A stretch of DNA of 15,112 nucleotides, taken from the NCBI GenBank assembly GCA_023412975.1, contig JAEZRB010000120.1, positions 1 through 15,112 of the forward strand, given 5' to 3'. Below the pieces are notes generated by a model. That model saw only the letters and a program-made list of their open reading frames with translations, ran no database searches and was not told the origin of the DNA. The position numbers were made by a program, and so were the translations under genes. Shown one piece after another: positions 7,927 to 14,601 of the stretch. Source of the stretch: Bacteroidota bacterium. Lineage in GTDB: Bacteria; Bacteroidota; Bacteroidia; Chitinophagales; Chitinophagaceae. Each line of letters opens with the position of its first letter. The first letter of the stretch is position 1.

Positions 7927-9045
7927 ATGAAGAAGAAAATAATTTCAATCTTACTAATTTTAATTTCATTCAGTTCATTTGCACAGGAAAAAGTAAATTT
8001 TTCGAAGAAATTTAAAAATGTAAATCGGGGAAAATATAAGGTTGAGATCAATGAGGTGAAGGAATTGATTCATATTATGACTGCCATTACAAATTCAGGC
8101 AAAGAAAACGATGATATGATTCAGCAAGAGGGACAGTATTATCAGGATATACGTACTTATTTTAAGCCTTACGAAAATGAAAAAATCATTAAAACTTTTG
8201 ATTCCCTAATGGTTTCTTCGATGTACAACTTTATTTTTCTTACCGGAAATTCTATTTCATATAATTTCAGGGGAAGCAGACTTGTAAAAAGTGATGTTTT
8301 TGAATTTCCGGTTATGGGAGTTGCGAATGTTAAAATTGAAGAAAATCCGATTACTACATACAAACGGGAGATAGAAAAATTTGCAAAAAAATCAAAATTC
8401 CGAAAATTCTATTCCGCCCATCAGAAATTCTATTCAGGAATTATTTCAGATTATGAAAAAAATGCCAATCTCGGAAAGCAGTGGAAATGGCTTGAAAATA
8501 ACTTTGAAACGAAAAAAGATAGTTACATTATTTTATGCTCACCTTTGATTAACGGACTGAATTATACAGGACAATTTACCAATAATAATTTTTCGCTTAT
8601 TCATATGAACCTTCCACCTCTGGATATTTATCCGAAACTTACTCCGCTTGAAAACGAGCTATTGAACACAAGGGTAATGTTTACGGAAATCGACCATAAT
8701 TATGTGCATAGTCCGACAGAGACGAATAAAGAACTCATCAATCAGATTTTTGCAGACCGGAAAATATGGGTAAATGAAGAAGCCGACGGAACATACGCTT
8801 ATCCTAATCCTATTAAGGTATTTAATGAATATATGACCTATGGCGTTTTCTTGCTTTATTGTAAAGATAATTATGACCAATCTGCTTTGGAGAAAGTGAC
8901 TAAAGATGTGATTGCCCTTATGACCGACAGAGGTTTTCCGAAAATGGAAATATTCGCGCAAAAACTTTTGAAAATTCGTTCAGAATATCCAAACGAGAAA
9001 ATTGACAAATGGTATCCTGAGTTTTTGAAACAGTTTGCCGAATAA
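7927..9045 (+). CDS. Secreted DUF4932-like protein, possible degenerate metallopeptidase
   Basis: This protein has 372 residues counted from the ATG at 7927, which places a clean signal peptide (KKKIISILLILISFSSFAQ) at the N-terminus; the frame opens 15 codons earlier at 7882 without adding sense. The mature part begins with the pattern INEVKELIHIMTAIT followed by GQYYQDIRTYFKPYENEKI, which resembles DUF4932 proteins of Bacteroidota (recognised from memory, not by search). The segment VMFTEIDHNYV (E254, H257) looks like an HExxH zinc motif whose first His is replaced by Thr. NEYMTYGVFLLY (E301) follows about 45 residues later, where a gluzincin-like third ligand would sit. Activity is therefore doubtful. 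Codons are strongly AT-rich compared with all neighbours, and the gene sits between direct repeats, which points to transfer. Substrate and role are unknown. Confidence 0.72.
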   Translation: MKKKIISILLILISFSSFAQEKVNFSKKFKNVNRGKYKVEINEVKELIHIMTAITNSGKENDDMIQQEGQYYQDIRTYFKPYENEKIIKTFDSLMVSSMYNFIFLTGNSISYNFRGSRLVKSDVFEFPVMGVANVKIEENPITTYKREIEKFAKKSKFRKFYSAHQKFYSGIISDYEKNANLGKQWKWLENNFETKKDSYIILCSPLINGLNYTGQFTNNNFSLIHMNLPPLDIYPKLTPLENELLNTRVMFTEIDHNYVHSPTETNKELINQIFADRKIWVNEEADGTYAYPNPIKVFNEYMTYGVFLLYCKDNYDQSALEKVTKDVIALMTDRGFPKMEIFAQKLLKIRSEYPNEKIDKWYPEFLKQFAE

Positions 9046-9069
9046 AAGCTAACGCATTCACTTAATCGA

Positions 9070-9250
9070 CTAACGCTGATAATTGTCTTCCAACACCTTA
9101 ACAATATCGCTTCACGAAAAGGATTTTCCCCCGAGTTTGATAAAAGGTATAAGTCCGTCATCTCTGTACTGTTGCAACGTTCGCTTGGCTGATATGCAAC
9201 ATCTCGCAAACCTGTTCGCTTGACAGGAAGATTTCCTGCCCGGGTTTCAT
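9070..9250 (-). pseudogene. Frameshifted excisionase-like helix-turn-helix gene
   Basis: Reading the minus strand from the ATG at 9248-9250 gives MKPGQEIFLSSEQVCEMLHIS, after which the frame breaks. In the next frame the protein resumes as TLQQYRDDGLIPFIKLGG, then KILF, and in a further frame DIVKVLEDNYQR and a stop at 9070-9072. Joined, these make a protein of about 60 residues of the MerR-like HTH_17/excisionase type, with the usual order of helix-turn-helix, wing (GLIPFIKLGGKILF) and C-terminal helix. One extra C (near 9186) and three missing bases (near 9125-9130, 9117 and 9107) account for the frame changes, all in or beside short base runs. Such proteins serve as recombination directionality factors or small regulators. 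The start codon abuts repeat copy 3. Sequencing error cannot be excluded, but four errors in 180 bases beside intact genes is unlikely. Confidence 0.75.
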
Positions 9251-9341
9251 ACCAGGTCAGACACTTAAGGCTTCTGACATCTAGTAACACAAATTCCTGA
9301 TGAAACCATGGTTCAAACACGGGCTTAAAACGTTTTTTTTC
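9245..9341 (-). repeat. 96-bp dispersed repeat, copy 3, upstream of the HTH remnant
   Basis: Third direct copy, with GTCAGACACTTAA at 9256-9268, TTCTGACATCTAGTAAC at 9272-9288 and ACACGGGCTTAAAACGTTTT at 9318-9337. On the minus strand the inverted repeat GTCAGA...TCTGAC ends 5 bases before the ATG of the helix-turn-helix remnant, and the TTTCA shared by all copies is part of that gene's first two codons. The repeat therefore looks like the conserved 5' leader of such a gene, possibly with an operator. Confidence 0.85.
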
Positions 9342-9487
9342 TGGACTGATTTCATAACTGGACATACCCCTTGTCTTTTATTCCCAAAACCTGTGAGCAC
9401 CGGAGATAATATCCCCTCATCAAGCAAGCACTACTGCTCGTGTAATGTTTTTTACCATTGATAAGCTGTAAATTTATTTTACCATCT

Positions 9488-10513
9488 ATGTTTCAAAACA
9501 GGGGACTTTTAAAATATAAACTGCACCATATATTCTTCTGGATGCTGGTTTTTGGCACCTGGTATTTTCTTCGTTACGAAGATTACCGGGAGCCGGGAAT
9601 GGCTTTTAAAGTGACACTGCTCAAAGTAATAGATCTGGCCGCGATGATCTACATCACCAACTATGTGCTTCTTCCACAGCTGTTTTACAAAAAAAGGTAT
9701 GTATTGTTTGTGGTATGCCTGGTTCTTTTGGTAGTAAGTAGCAGCATACTCAAAATGAATATCCAGGGCAGGATCATGAATGTGCCGGCACTTTATAATC
9801 TGTCGGGCGACCTGAAACAACGGATCTACGATAACATGATCCCCCATTTCTTCCTGGTTATTGCAGGCGCGGCGGTAAAACTGATGTTCGATTACAGTCG
9901 ACTGCAGCAGAAAATGGCGGAGATCGCAAAGGAAAAAGCAGAAGCTGAGCTGAACTTCCTAAAATCCCAGATCAATCCTCATTTTCTGTTTAATTCACTT
10001 AATTCGGTTTACTTCCTGATCGATAAAAATAATACGGCAGCCAGGGCCTCACTTCATAAGTTTTCAGACATGCTCCGTTACCAGCTCTATGAAGCAAATG
10101 GGGCCAAAATTCCGGTAGAGCGGGAAATTGCTTATCTGGAGGATTACGTGGGTTTGCAAAAATTACGCAAAGAAGAGGACTACGCAGTTTCCCTGACTTA
10201 CACAGATAAGGTAAAAGGATTTCTGATCGAGCCATTGTTGCTGATCCCATTTGTGGAGAATGCCTTTAAACATGCGGCTCCCGATGCTGAAAAAAATAAC
10301 TTTATCACCCTGCAACTGGACAGGAAAAATGGCGAGTTCATTTTTAATGCGACTAATTCAAAAGGCCGCGAAAAAGCAACTGATCCGTTTAGCGGAATCG
10401 GACTGACCAATGTAAAAAGAAGACTGGAGCTTTTATATCCCGGCAAACATGAATTGAATATACATAACGGGGAACATGTCTACAGGGTAGAAATGAAACT
10501 GAAGGTTTCCTGA
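9488..10513 (+). CDS. LytS/YehU-type sensor histidine kinase
   Basis: This is an inner-membrane kinase of 341 residues counted from the ATG at 9488, which gives MFQNRGLLKYKLHHIFFWML; the frame also allows a start 10 codons earlier. Four hydrophobic helices lie in the first 135 residues (about 13-30, 45-65, 71-88 and 117-135), followed by a short coiled-coil linker rich in Lys, Ala and Glu. The His_kinase domain (PF06580) has LKSQINPHFLFNSLNSVYFL with the phospho-acceptor H165. The ATPase domain has LLIPFVENAFKHA (N258) and GIGLTNVKRRLELLYPG. There is no separate periplasmic sensor domain, so the signal is presumably sensed by the membrane part. It pairs with the LytTR regulator 51 bases downstream, as is usual in Bacteroidota. 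The target genes are unknown. Confidence 0.92.
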   Translation: MFQNRGLLKYKLHHIFFWMLVFGTWYFLRYEDYREPGMAFKVTLLKVIDLAAMIYITNYVLLPQLFYKKRYVLFVVCLVLLVVSSSILKMNIQGRIMNVPALYNLSGDLKQRIYDNMIPHFFLVIAGAAVKLMFDYSRLQQKMAEIAKEKAEAELNFLKSQINPHFLFNSLNSVYFLIDKNNTAARASLHKFSDMLRYQLYEANGAKIPVEREIAYLEDYVGLQKLRKEEDYAVSLTYTDKVKGFLIEPLLLIPFVENAFKHAAPDAEKNNFITLQLDRKNGEFIFNATNSKGREKATDPFSGIGLTNVKRRLELLYPGKHELNIHNGEHVYRVEMKLKVS

Positions 10514-10564
10514 TTCACCCCGACCCCTGAACGTTAATTTTAATTGCTTAACGAGCCTACTAAT

Positions 10565-11287
10565 ATGAAAATAAAATGTATCATTATAGATGATGAGCCC
10601 CTTGCCAGGAAAGGCCTGAGGGAGTACATTTCAGAAATCGATTTCCTGGAACTTGCAGGCGAGTTTGATAACCCGGTCAAAGCAACGGTAACACTGGCAA
10701 AAAACGAGATACAGCTTATACTACTGGATATTCAAATGCCAAAGATCACGGGTATTGACTTTTTAAAATCACTAAGAACTGCACCTCCTGTTATCTTCAC
10801 AACGGCTTATCCACAGTTTGCCATCGATGGTTATGAGCTGAACGCGCTCGACTATCTTGTAAAACCAATTTCATTTGACCGCTTTTTGAAAGCAGCCCTG
10901 AAAGCCCGGGAATATTATGAGCTAAGAGAGAAAAACAATGCTACCAGGTCGGCGGACAAAGCCGGTTTCTTTTTTATTAAAGCGGATAACAAGCTGGTAA
11001 AGATCTCACTCGATGATTTAAAATTTGTAGAGGCACTGCAAAATTATGTTGTGGTACATACCCGTGACAAGAAATATATCACTTACCTGACGTTTAAAGC
11101 AGTGGAGGAGTACCTTCCAGCCGACAGGTTTATTAAAACGCATAAATCTTATATTATCGCTGCTGATAAGATTGAAAGTATTGAAGGCAATACGATCAGG
11201 ATCGGGGCAAACGACATTCCGATCAGCCGCAACCTGAAAGAAGAAGTACTCGAAAAGCTTTTGAATGGTAAGTTTCTTAAACGATGA
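10565..11287 (+). CDS. LytTR-family response regulator
   Basis: This is a cytoplasmic DNA-binding response regulator of 240 residues, partner of the kinase encoded just upstream. The receiver domain (about 1-120) has the acidic pair D9-D10 in IIIDDEPLA, the phosphorylated Asp D55 in LILLDIQMPK, T80 in VIFTTAYPQ, and K100-P101 in ALDYLVKPI. A short linker leads to a LytTR domain (about 134-235) with FFFIKADNKLVKI, FVEALQNYVVVHT, ADRFIKTHKSYIIA and IPISRNLKEEV. The ATG at 10565 was chosen because it gives the canonical MKIKCIIIDDEP; an in-frame ATG 7 codons earlier is possible. LytTR regulators bind direct repeats upstream of a few target genes and often control envelope or secretion functions. 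The gene ends 34 bases before the convergent SET gene. Confidence 0.94.
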   Translation: MKIKCIIIDDEPLARKGLREYISEIDFLELAGEFDNPVKATVTLAKNEIQLILLDIQMPKITGIDFLKSLRTAPPVIFTTAYPQFAIDGYELNALDYLVKPISFDRFLKAALKAREYYELREKNNATRSADKAGFFFIKADNKLVKISLDDLKFVEALQNYVVVHTRDKKYITYLTFKAVEEYLPADRFIKTHKSYIIAADKIESIEGNTIRIGANDIPISRNLKEEVLEKLLNGKFLKR

Positions 11288-11321
11288 ATGAACGAACCTA
11301 TCGGATCCAAACAATCAAAGC

Positions 11322-11738
11322 CTATTCGTATCCCTCGACTTTCACAATTTCTCCATAGTCTACAAATAACTCAGAGCCCGCGGAAATGTCAACGATAGCT
11401 TCGAAATACTCACCATCATTAACAGAAATAATATTGGGAGCAGACGAGTGATTGAGATAGTTTACCAGGTCCATGATCTTAAAACCATAATCTGGTACAA
11501 AATAATCTTCATCATCATAAAGGCAATATGTTTCTACCAGGGAGCGAGAATGCACGGGAAGTTTTTCCACCTCATGAATAGGCAGCCTGATCCATTTGGC
11601 CTCATTCCTTGAAAATATAGCCCGACAACCTTTAGGAATATCGGTGATGGCAAAAACACCGATGCCGTGGACCGCAGAAGGTTTTAATGCAACAAAAGTT
11701 TCCGATGAAAGCTCCCGTAGAAGTTCTTCCTTCGTCAT
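11322..11738 (-). CDS. SET-domain protein, putative lysine methyltransferase (first type)
   Basis: This is a small single-domain SET protein of 138 residues. The N-terminal part has HGIGVFAITDIPKG (24-37), matching the G-x-G cofactor-binding loop. The pseudoknot motif is complete as YLNHSSAPN (N96, H97, P101, N102), and GSELFVDYGE (121-130) holds the catalytic Tyr (Y128). SET enzymes transfer the methyl group of S-adenosylmethionine to protein lysines. There are no pre-SET or post-SET zinc-binding cysteines. It is the last gene of a three-gene minus-strand cluster: a lysine-rich small protein ends 24 bases upstream, and a second, divergent SET protein comes before that. Such free-standing SET proteins are scattered among bacteria, and their substrates are mostly unknown. 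Confidence 0.87.
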   Translation of the reverse strand: MTKEELLRELSSETFVALKPSAVHGIGVFAITDIPKGCRAIFSRNEAKWIRLPIHEVEKLPVHSRSLVETYCLYDDEDYFVPDYGFKIMDLVNYLNHSSAPNIISVNDGEYFEAIVDISAGSELFVDYGEIVKVEGYE

Positions 11739-11762
11739 ACGTAAAAATAAATGAGGTGAAAA

Positions 11763-11924
11763 CTAGCTGCCCCGTTGTGAACCGGTATTAGATTGTTTGG
11801 AAACAAAACCCGTGGATTTAGGTTTCTGTATAAACTTAGAACCACCTTTGTCATTGGCAGCAGTATTAGCTTTCTTTTTGTCTTTCTTTTGGCCCTTTTT
11901 ATTCTGCTGGTTTAGTAGTGACAT
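11763..11924 (-). CDS. Small lysine-rich basic protein, function unknown
   Basis: This protein has 53 residues from the ATG at 11922-11924. About 12 of the 53 residues are lysine, and there is one arginine, few acidic residues and no hydrophobic segment after the first four residues. The N-terminal third has NKKGQKKDKKK, and the rest is Gly, Ser, Asn and Gln rich with KFIQKPKSTGFVSK. It should be disordered and strongly basic, which fits a nucleic-acid or ribosome-binding protein, or a methylation substrate. The frame extends to 11993, but a longer start would overlap the upstream SET gene by 20 bases, and the extra residues are unlike the rest. The gene lies between two SET genes on the same strand with gaps of 49 and 24 bases. 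That position makes a functional link plausible, but it is inference. The coding call itself rests on composition and context. Confidence 0.6.
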   Translation of the reverse strand: MSLLNQQNKKGQKKDKKKANTAANDKGGSKFIQKPKSTGFVSKQSNTGSQRGS

Positions 11925-11973
11925 AGCATTAGGATTTATTAACTGTAAATATAAAAAAATAATCAAAACCCTG

Positions 11974-12399
11974 CTAGCCTCGCTGCTTTTCAAGGCGCAA
12001 ATTATGCCGGATCACATCCCAGTATTCTTTACCATAGGAAACAAGGATTTCCGAACCGGCGGGAATATCCCGGGTTGCTTCTATAAATACCTTGTAGTTT
12101 TCTTCCGTATAAACCGCGTTGTTGGTCATACCTTTTACTTTCTGCAATCCCCGGGCATCGTTTGCGTACCTGCCTAATGCCTTGGAATATGTCCGCGCAT
12201 CGATGACGTGGTTGCGGTCGATATAATAGATATAACCATTCTTTCCATCGTCGTGATTGACCTCTTTCCAGGTTGTCATCTTCCCTTTATACTCGACGAT
12301 ACGCGTTCCCTTAAGAATAAACTTTTTCGTGAACAGACCCATACCCGAGCCGGGTATTGTTGACTTTTTTATATAAAGTTGCTTTTCTAATAGTGCCAT
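11974..12399 (-). CDS. SET-domain protein, putative lysine methyltransferase (second, divergent type)
   Basis: This is a single-domain SET protein of 141 residues. STIPGSGMGLFTKKFILKG (13-31) is the cofactor-loop region. HVIDARTYSKALGRYANDARG (64-84) lines up with the usual IDA...GN.ARFINHSC region, but the motif has Asn-Asp (N80, D81) where classical enzymes have Asn-His. IPAGSEILVSYGKEYW (112-127) supplies the catalytic Tyr position (Y122) and the aromatic residues after it. The usual Asp before Tyr is Ser here. It shares the fold with the other SET protein of the cluster, but the two are clearly different in sequence, so this is not a recent duplication. It is the first gene of the minus-strand cluster and diverges from sodC. 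Methyltransferase activity is likely but not certain given the changed motifs. Confidence 0.83.
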   Translation of the reverse strand: MALLEKQLYIKKSTIPGSGMGLFTKKFILKGTRIVEYKGKMTTWKEVNHDDGKNGYIYYIDRNHVIDARTYSKALGRYANDARGLQKVKGMTNNAVYTEENYKVFIEATRDIPAGSEILVSYGKEYWDVIRHNLRLEKQRG

Positions 12400-12420
12400 A
12401 GTTCCTGTTGTTACGGTGGG

Positions 12421-12428
12421 CGAAGGTA
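12421..12428 (-). promoter_or_regulatory. Possible -7 element for the SET cluster
   Basis: On the minus strand this reads TACCTTCG, one base from TAnnTTTG. It ends 21 bases upstream of the start codon of the first SET gene. No convincing -33 TTG was found. Confidence 0.3.
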
Positions 12429-12609
12429 ATAGGTTCTGAAGTAATAAATCGAATAAAAGACAAGAGTGGTACTTTTGAGACGCGGTAGATAGACCAACGT
12501 GGAAAATTGTCGACAGAATCCCAGTTTGATAGATCTTTTACCGCAATTTCCAAATAGGTAAGATTTTTGAAGCTTTGTTGATACATTTCTAAAATCAAAA
12601 TCAAATAAT

Positions 12610-13239
12610 ATGAAACTTTTATCATTTTCAAGGCTGGCTGTTTGCACGCTAGCGATTGGTTTTATCGGGTATAGCTGTAACAACGAAAATACCAGCAGCG
12701 ATGAAAACACCGATACGACCACAACAATCAGCGATGCAGCACATGCCGATATGAATATGGCGGGAGATACCGCTACTGTAGCACTTGTTGAAAAAGCGGA
12801 AGCCGTCCTCACCGGCACCTATCCCGACACGGCTTTAAGCGGTACCGCGAAGTTTGAAACAGGTAGTGATGGGAAGGTAAAAATGAATATCGAAATTACA
12901 GTTGCTGCTAAAGCTGGTAAAGAAGTCGCCGTGCATATCCACGAACATGGCGATTGCAGCGATAACGGTAAAATGGCGCATGGTCACTGGAATCCTACTA
13001 ACGCACAACATGGTAAATGGGGTAGTGACAGTTTTCATTCCGGCGATATAGGTAATATAAAACTGGATTCAAAAGGCAAAGGTTCAGTAAAGATCGAAAC
13101 CGATCTGTGGACCCTGGGCGGTGCTCCTGGTAAAAATATCCTGGGCAAAGCCATCATTGTGCATGGTGGTGTGGATGATTTCAAGACCCAGCCAACCGGC
13201 GATGCTGGTTCAAGGATCGGATGCGGCGTAATTAAGTAA
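12610..13239 (+). CDS. sodC: Cu/Zn superoxide dismutase, predicted lipoprotein
   Basis: This is a protein of 209 residues that would convert superoxide to oxygen and hydrogen peroxide outside the cytoplasm. The N-terminus is a lipoprotein signal (LAVCTLAIGFIGYSC, lipid site C23) followed by a Ser/Thr/Asp/Asn-rich linker of about 40 residues. All metal ligands can be placed: H109 and H111 in VAVHIHEHGDCS, the bridging H126 in GHWNP, H134 in QHG, H143 and D146 in FHSGDIGN, and H185 in IIVHGGVDD. C116 and C205 (RIGCGVI) would form the conserved disulfide. The conserved Arg before it is also present (R202). The gene is alone on its strand. It diverges from the SET cluster across about 210 bases and is followed by a terminator. 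Confidence 0.95.
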   Translation: MKLLSFSRLAVCTLAIGFIGYSCNNENTSSDENTDTTTTISDAAHADMNMAGDTATVALVEKAEAVLTGTYPDTALSGTAKFETGSDGKVKMNIEITVAAKAGKEVAVHIHEHGDCSDNGKMAHGHWNPTNAQHGKWGSDSFHSGDIGNIKLDSKGKGSVKIETDLWTLGGAPGKNILGKAIIVHGGVDDFKTQPTGDAGSRIGCGVIK

Positions 13240-13276
13240 GCAAGGCTTAAGTATTCTGAAGCCCGGCAGAGAAATC

Positions 13277-13303
13277 AATCTGTGGAATCCGTGTAATCCG
13301 TGG
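13277..13303. repeat. Three tandem 9-bp units
   Basis: AATCTGTGG, AATCCGTGT and AATCCGTGG stand side by side between sodC and its terminator. The units differ at one or two positions. No function is evident. Confidence 0.6.
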
Positions 13304-13338
13304 CTAAATCCCCCGCCACCAGGCAGGGTGCAAATAAC

Positions 13339-13387
13339 AAGGGACAAAGTGCATAAGAATCAACCTGGCACTATGTCCCTTTTTTTG
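13339..13387. terminator. Terminator between sodC and the DUF4251 gene
   Basis: AAGGGACAAAGTGC (13339-13352) pairs with GCACTATGTCCCTT (13368-13381), a 14-bp stem with one A-A mismatch and a 15-base loop. It is followed by a tract of T residues (13380-13386). It ends sodC transcripts and is placed so that it could also stop the convergent minus-strand gene, whose side has a weaker T tract. Confidence 0.75.
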
Positions 13388-13419
13388 TTTTTCTATCAAT
13401 AAAATAGAGATTCGGAATC

Positions 13420-13902
13420 TTAAAATCCTCTCTTTCCGGCTTTTCCTTTTATTACATAACCGTTGAAAGAAATGCCCTGCCTGTTGGTGCTATTAACGCG
13501 CAATGAAGCCCGGCCATTGTCAAAAATCGTGAAATATAGTGCCTGTACGTCCCTGGCATCTTTTGGAGTTATAGTAAGATCCCAGCGCTTTTTTTTCCTT
13601 TTTTCTAGTGTGTATTCAAACTCGGCAGAGGTAAACTTTATTCCACCCTCTGAGGGGTCGATGGGAGCTGTATAAGCACGACCGAAATAAGGGAGATAAC
13701 ATATTACGGTATCAGGTTTTACCACGACATCATACTCCGTTGTAAGTTGCCGGGTCCGGCCCCGGGCCGGGCTGACGGTTTCGGCCTTAAAAATAAAATT
13801 CTTCGTTTCCAGTATTTCCTGGACATTAAGTGCGGGTTCTTCCTGCGACATCGCTACGCCTGCAGTTGCCACCAGGATGAGACTAATGATAAAGTGTTTC
13901 AT
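13420..13902 (-). CDS. DUF4251 family exported protein
   Basis: This is a protein of 160 residues with a Sec signal peptide (KHFIISLILVATAGVAMSQ). The mature part matches the DUF4251 pattern seen in Bacteroidota: NFIFKAETVSP early on, VVVKPDTVICYLPYFGRAYTAP (59-80, with the strongly conserved YLPYFGRAY core), GGIKFTSAEFEYTLE, a basic KRKKKRWDLTITPKD, and NGRASLRVNSTNRQGISFNG near the end. The family is all-beta and of unknown function, probably periplasmic or surface-associated. It converges on sodC across a shared terminator and diverges from the outer-membrane protein gene to the right. The family call is from pattern recognition, not a search. Confidence 0.83.
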   Translation of the reverse strand: MKHFIISLILVATAGVAMSQEEPALNVQEILETKNFIFKAETVSPARGRTRQLTTEYDVVVKPDTVICYLPYFGRAYTAPIDPSEGGIKFTSAEFEYTLEKRKKKRWDLTITPKDARDVQALYFTIFDNGRASLRVNSTNRQGISFNGYVIKGKAGKRGF

Positions 13903-14038
13903 AATAAAATACTGCTGGATTTGCCCCAGAAAATATGCCAGTTAAATTTAATAAAACCCTATTATTTCCCCTTAACAGCATTTTCACTATGTTAAATACT
14001 GCGTGGCAGGAAGTTTGCCCATTTTTGTGAAAGCCCTT

Positions 14039-14527
14039 ATGAAAATAGCCCTGATTATCGCGCTTGTACTTTTTTCCCTGGCAGGTCATGCACAATTAAA
14101 AGGATTCAGCCTGGGTCCGTATGCAGAGATGGCTTCTCCTGCGGGTGGTTTTAAAGATACCCATAAAAACGGTTATGGTGCGGGTCTGGGCGCCGATATC
14201 CGGCTGGGTAAGATCGGCCTCACGGGTTCGGTGGGCTATATGCATTTTGAAGGTAAATCCGTTTTTACCGGTGAAACAACAAAAGACTACTCCTCACTTA
14301 AAGCCGTACCGCTACGGGTTGGTTTAAAGTATCGCTTTATACCCGCGTTGTATGCTAAACTTGAATCAGGGGTTGCCCGCTTCACGGGCGGCGATGAATC
14401 AGCATTTATATTTTCACCAGGTATTGGGGTGCGTGTATTAGGCCTCGACATTCAGGCAAAATACGAGCTTTGGAAAGCTGAGCAAACCTATTCGTTTTTA
14501 GGTTTGAAAGCGGGATTTAATTTCTGA
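14039..14527 (+). CDS. Outer-membrane beta-barrel protein
   Basis: This protein has 162 residues, with a signal peptide (KIALIIALVLFSLAGHA, cut before Q). The mature part alternates polar and hydrophobic residues in strands of 8-12 residues: FSLGPYAEMASP, YGAGLGADIRLG, IGLTGSVGYMHFEG, VPLRVGLKYRFI, LYAKLESGVARF, AFIFSPGIGVRVLG and LDIQAKYELW. It ends in LGLKAGFNF with a terminal Phe, the signature of BAM-inserted barrels. Eight short strands fit a small OmpW/OmpX-like barrel of the porin-like or OMP_b-brl families. The ATG at 14039 was preferred over an earlier in-frame ATG at 14003 because it puts the signal peptide at the N-terminus. No ligand or partner can be deduced. Confidence 0.8.
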   Translation: MKIALIIALVLFSLAGHAQLKGFSLGPYAEMASPAGGFKDTHKNGYGAGLGADIRLGKIGLTGSVGYMHFEGKSVFTGETTKDYSSLKAVPLRVGLKYRFIPALYAKLESGVARFTGGDESAFIFSPGIGVRVLGLDIQAKYELWKAEQTYSFLGLKAGFNF

Positions 14528-14601
14528 TTCGTTTTACCTGCAGGCGACCTGACTTACCCTATATTTAAAATGTTTTAACTTCCCCCGTACAAATCGATTG
14601 T

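Noticed and set aside
9048..9078. Two CTAACGC units after the AT-rich gene, resembling an integron attC end
   Set aside because: The inverse GCGTTAG partner needed for an attC stem is missing on the plus strand at the right distance. The second unit is simply the end of the HTH remnant read backwards.
8871..9365. Minus-strand open frame of 164 codons across repeat copy 3 and the end of the AT-rich gene
   Set aside because: Its right half is the repeat, its middle is the HTH remnant in the wrong frame, and its left half is antisense to the DUF4932-like gene. It is not a plausible protein as a whole.
11797..12177. Plus-strand open frame of 126 codons across the SET cluster
   Set aside because: It is antisense to the lysine-rich peptide and the second SET gene. 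Its Phe/Leu-rich start is just the complement of the lysine codons.
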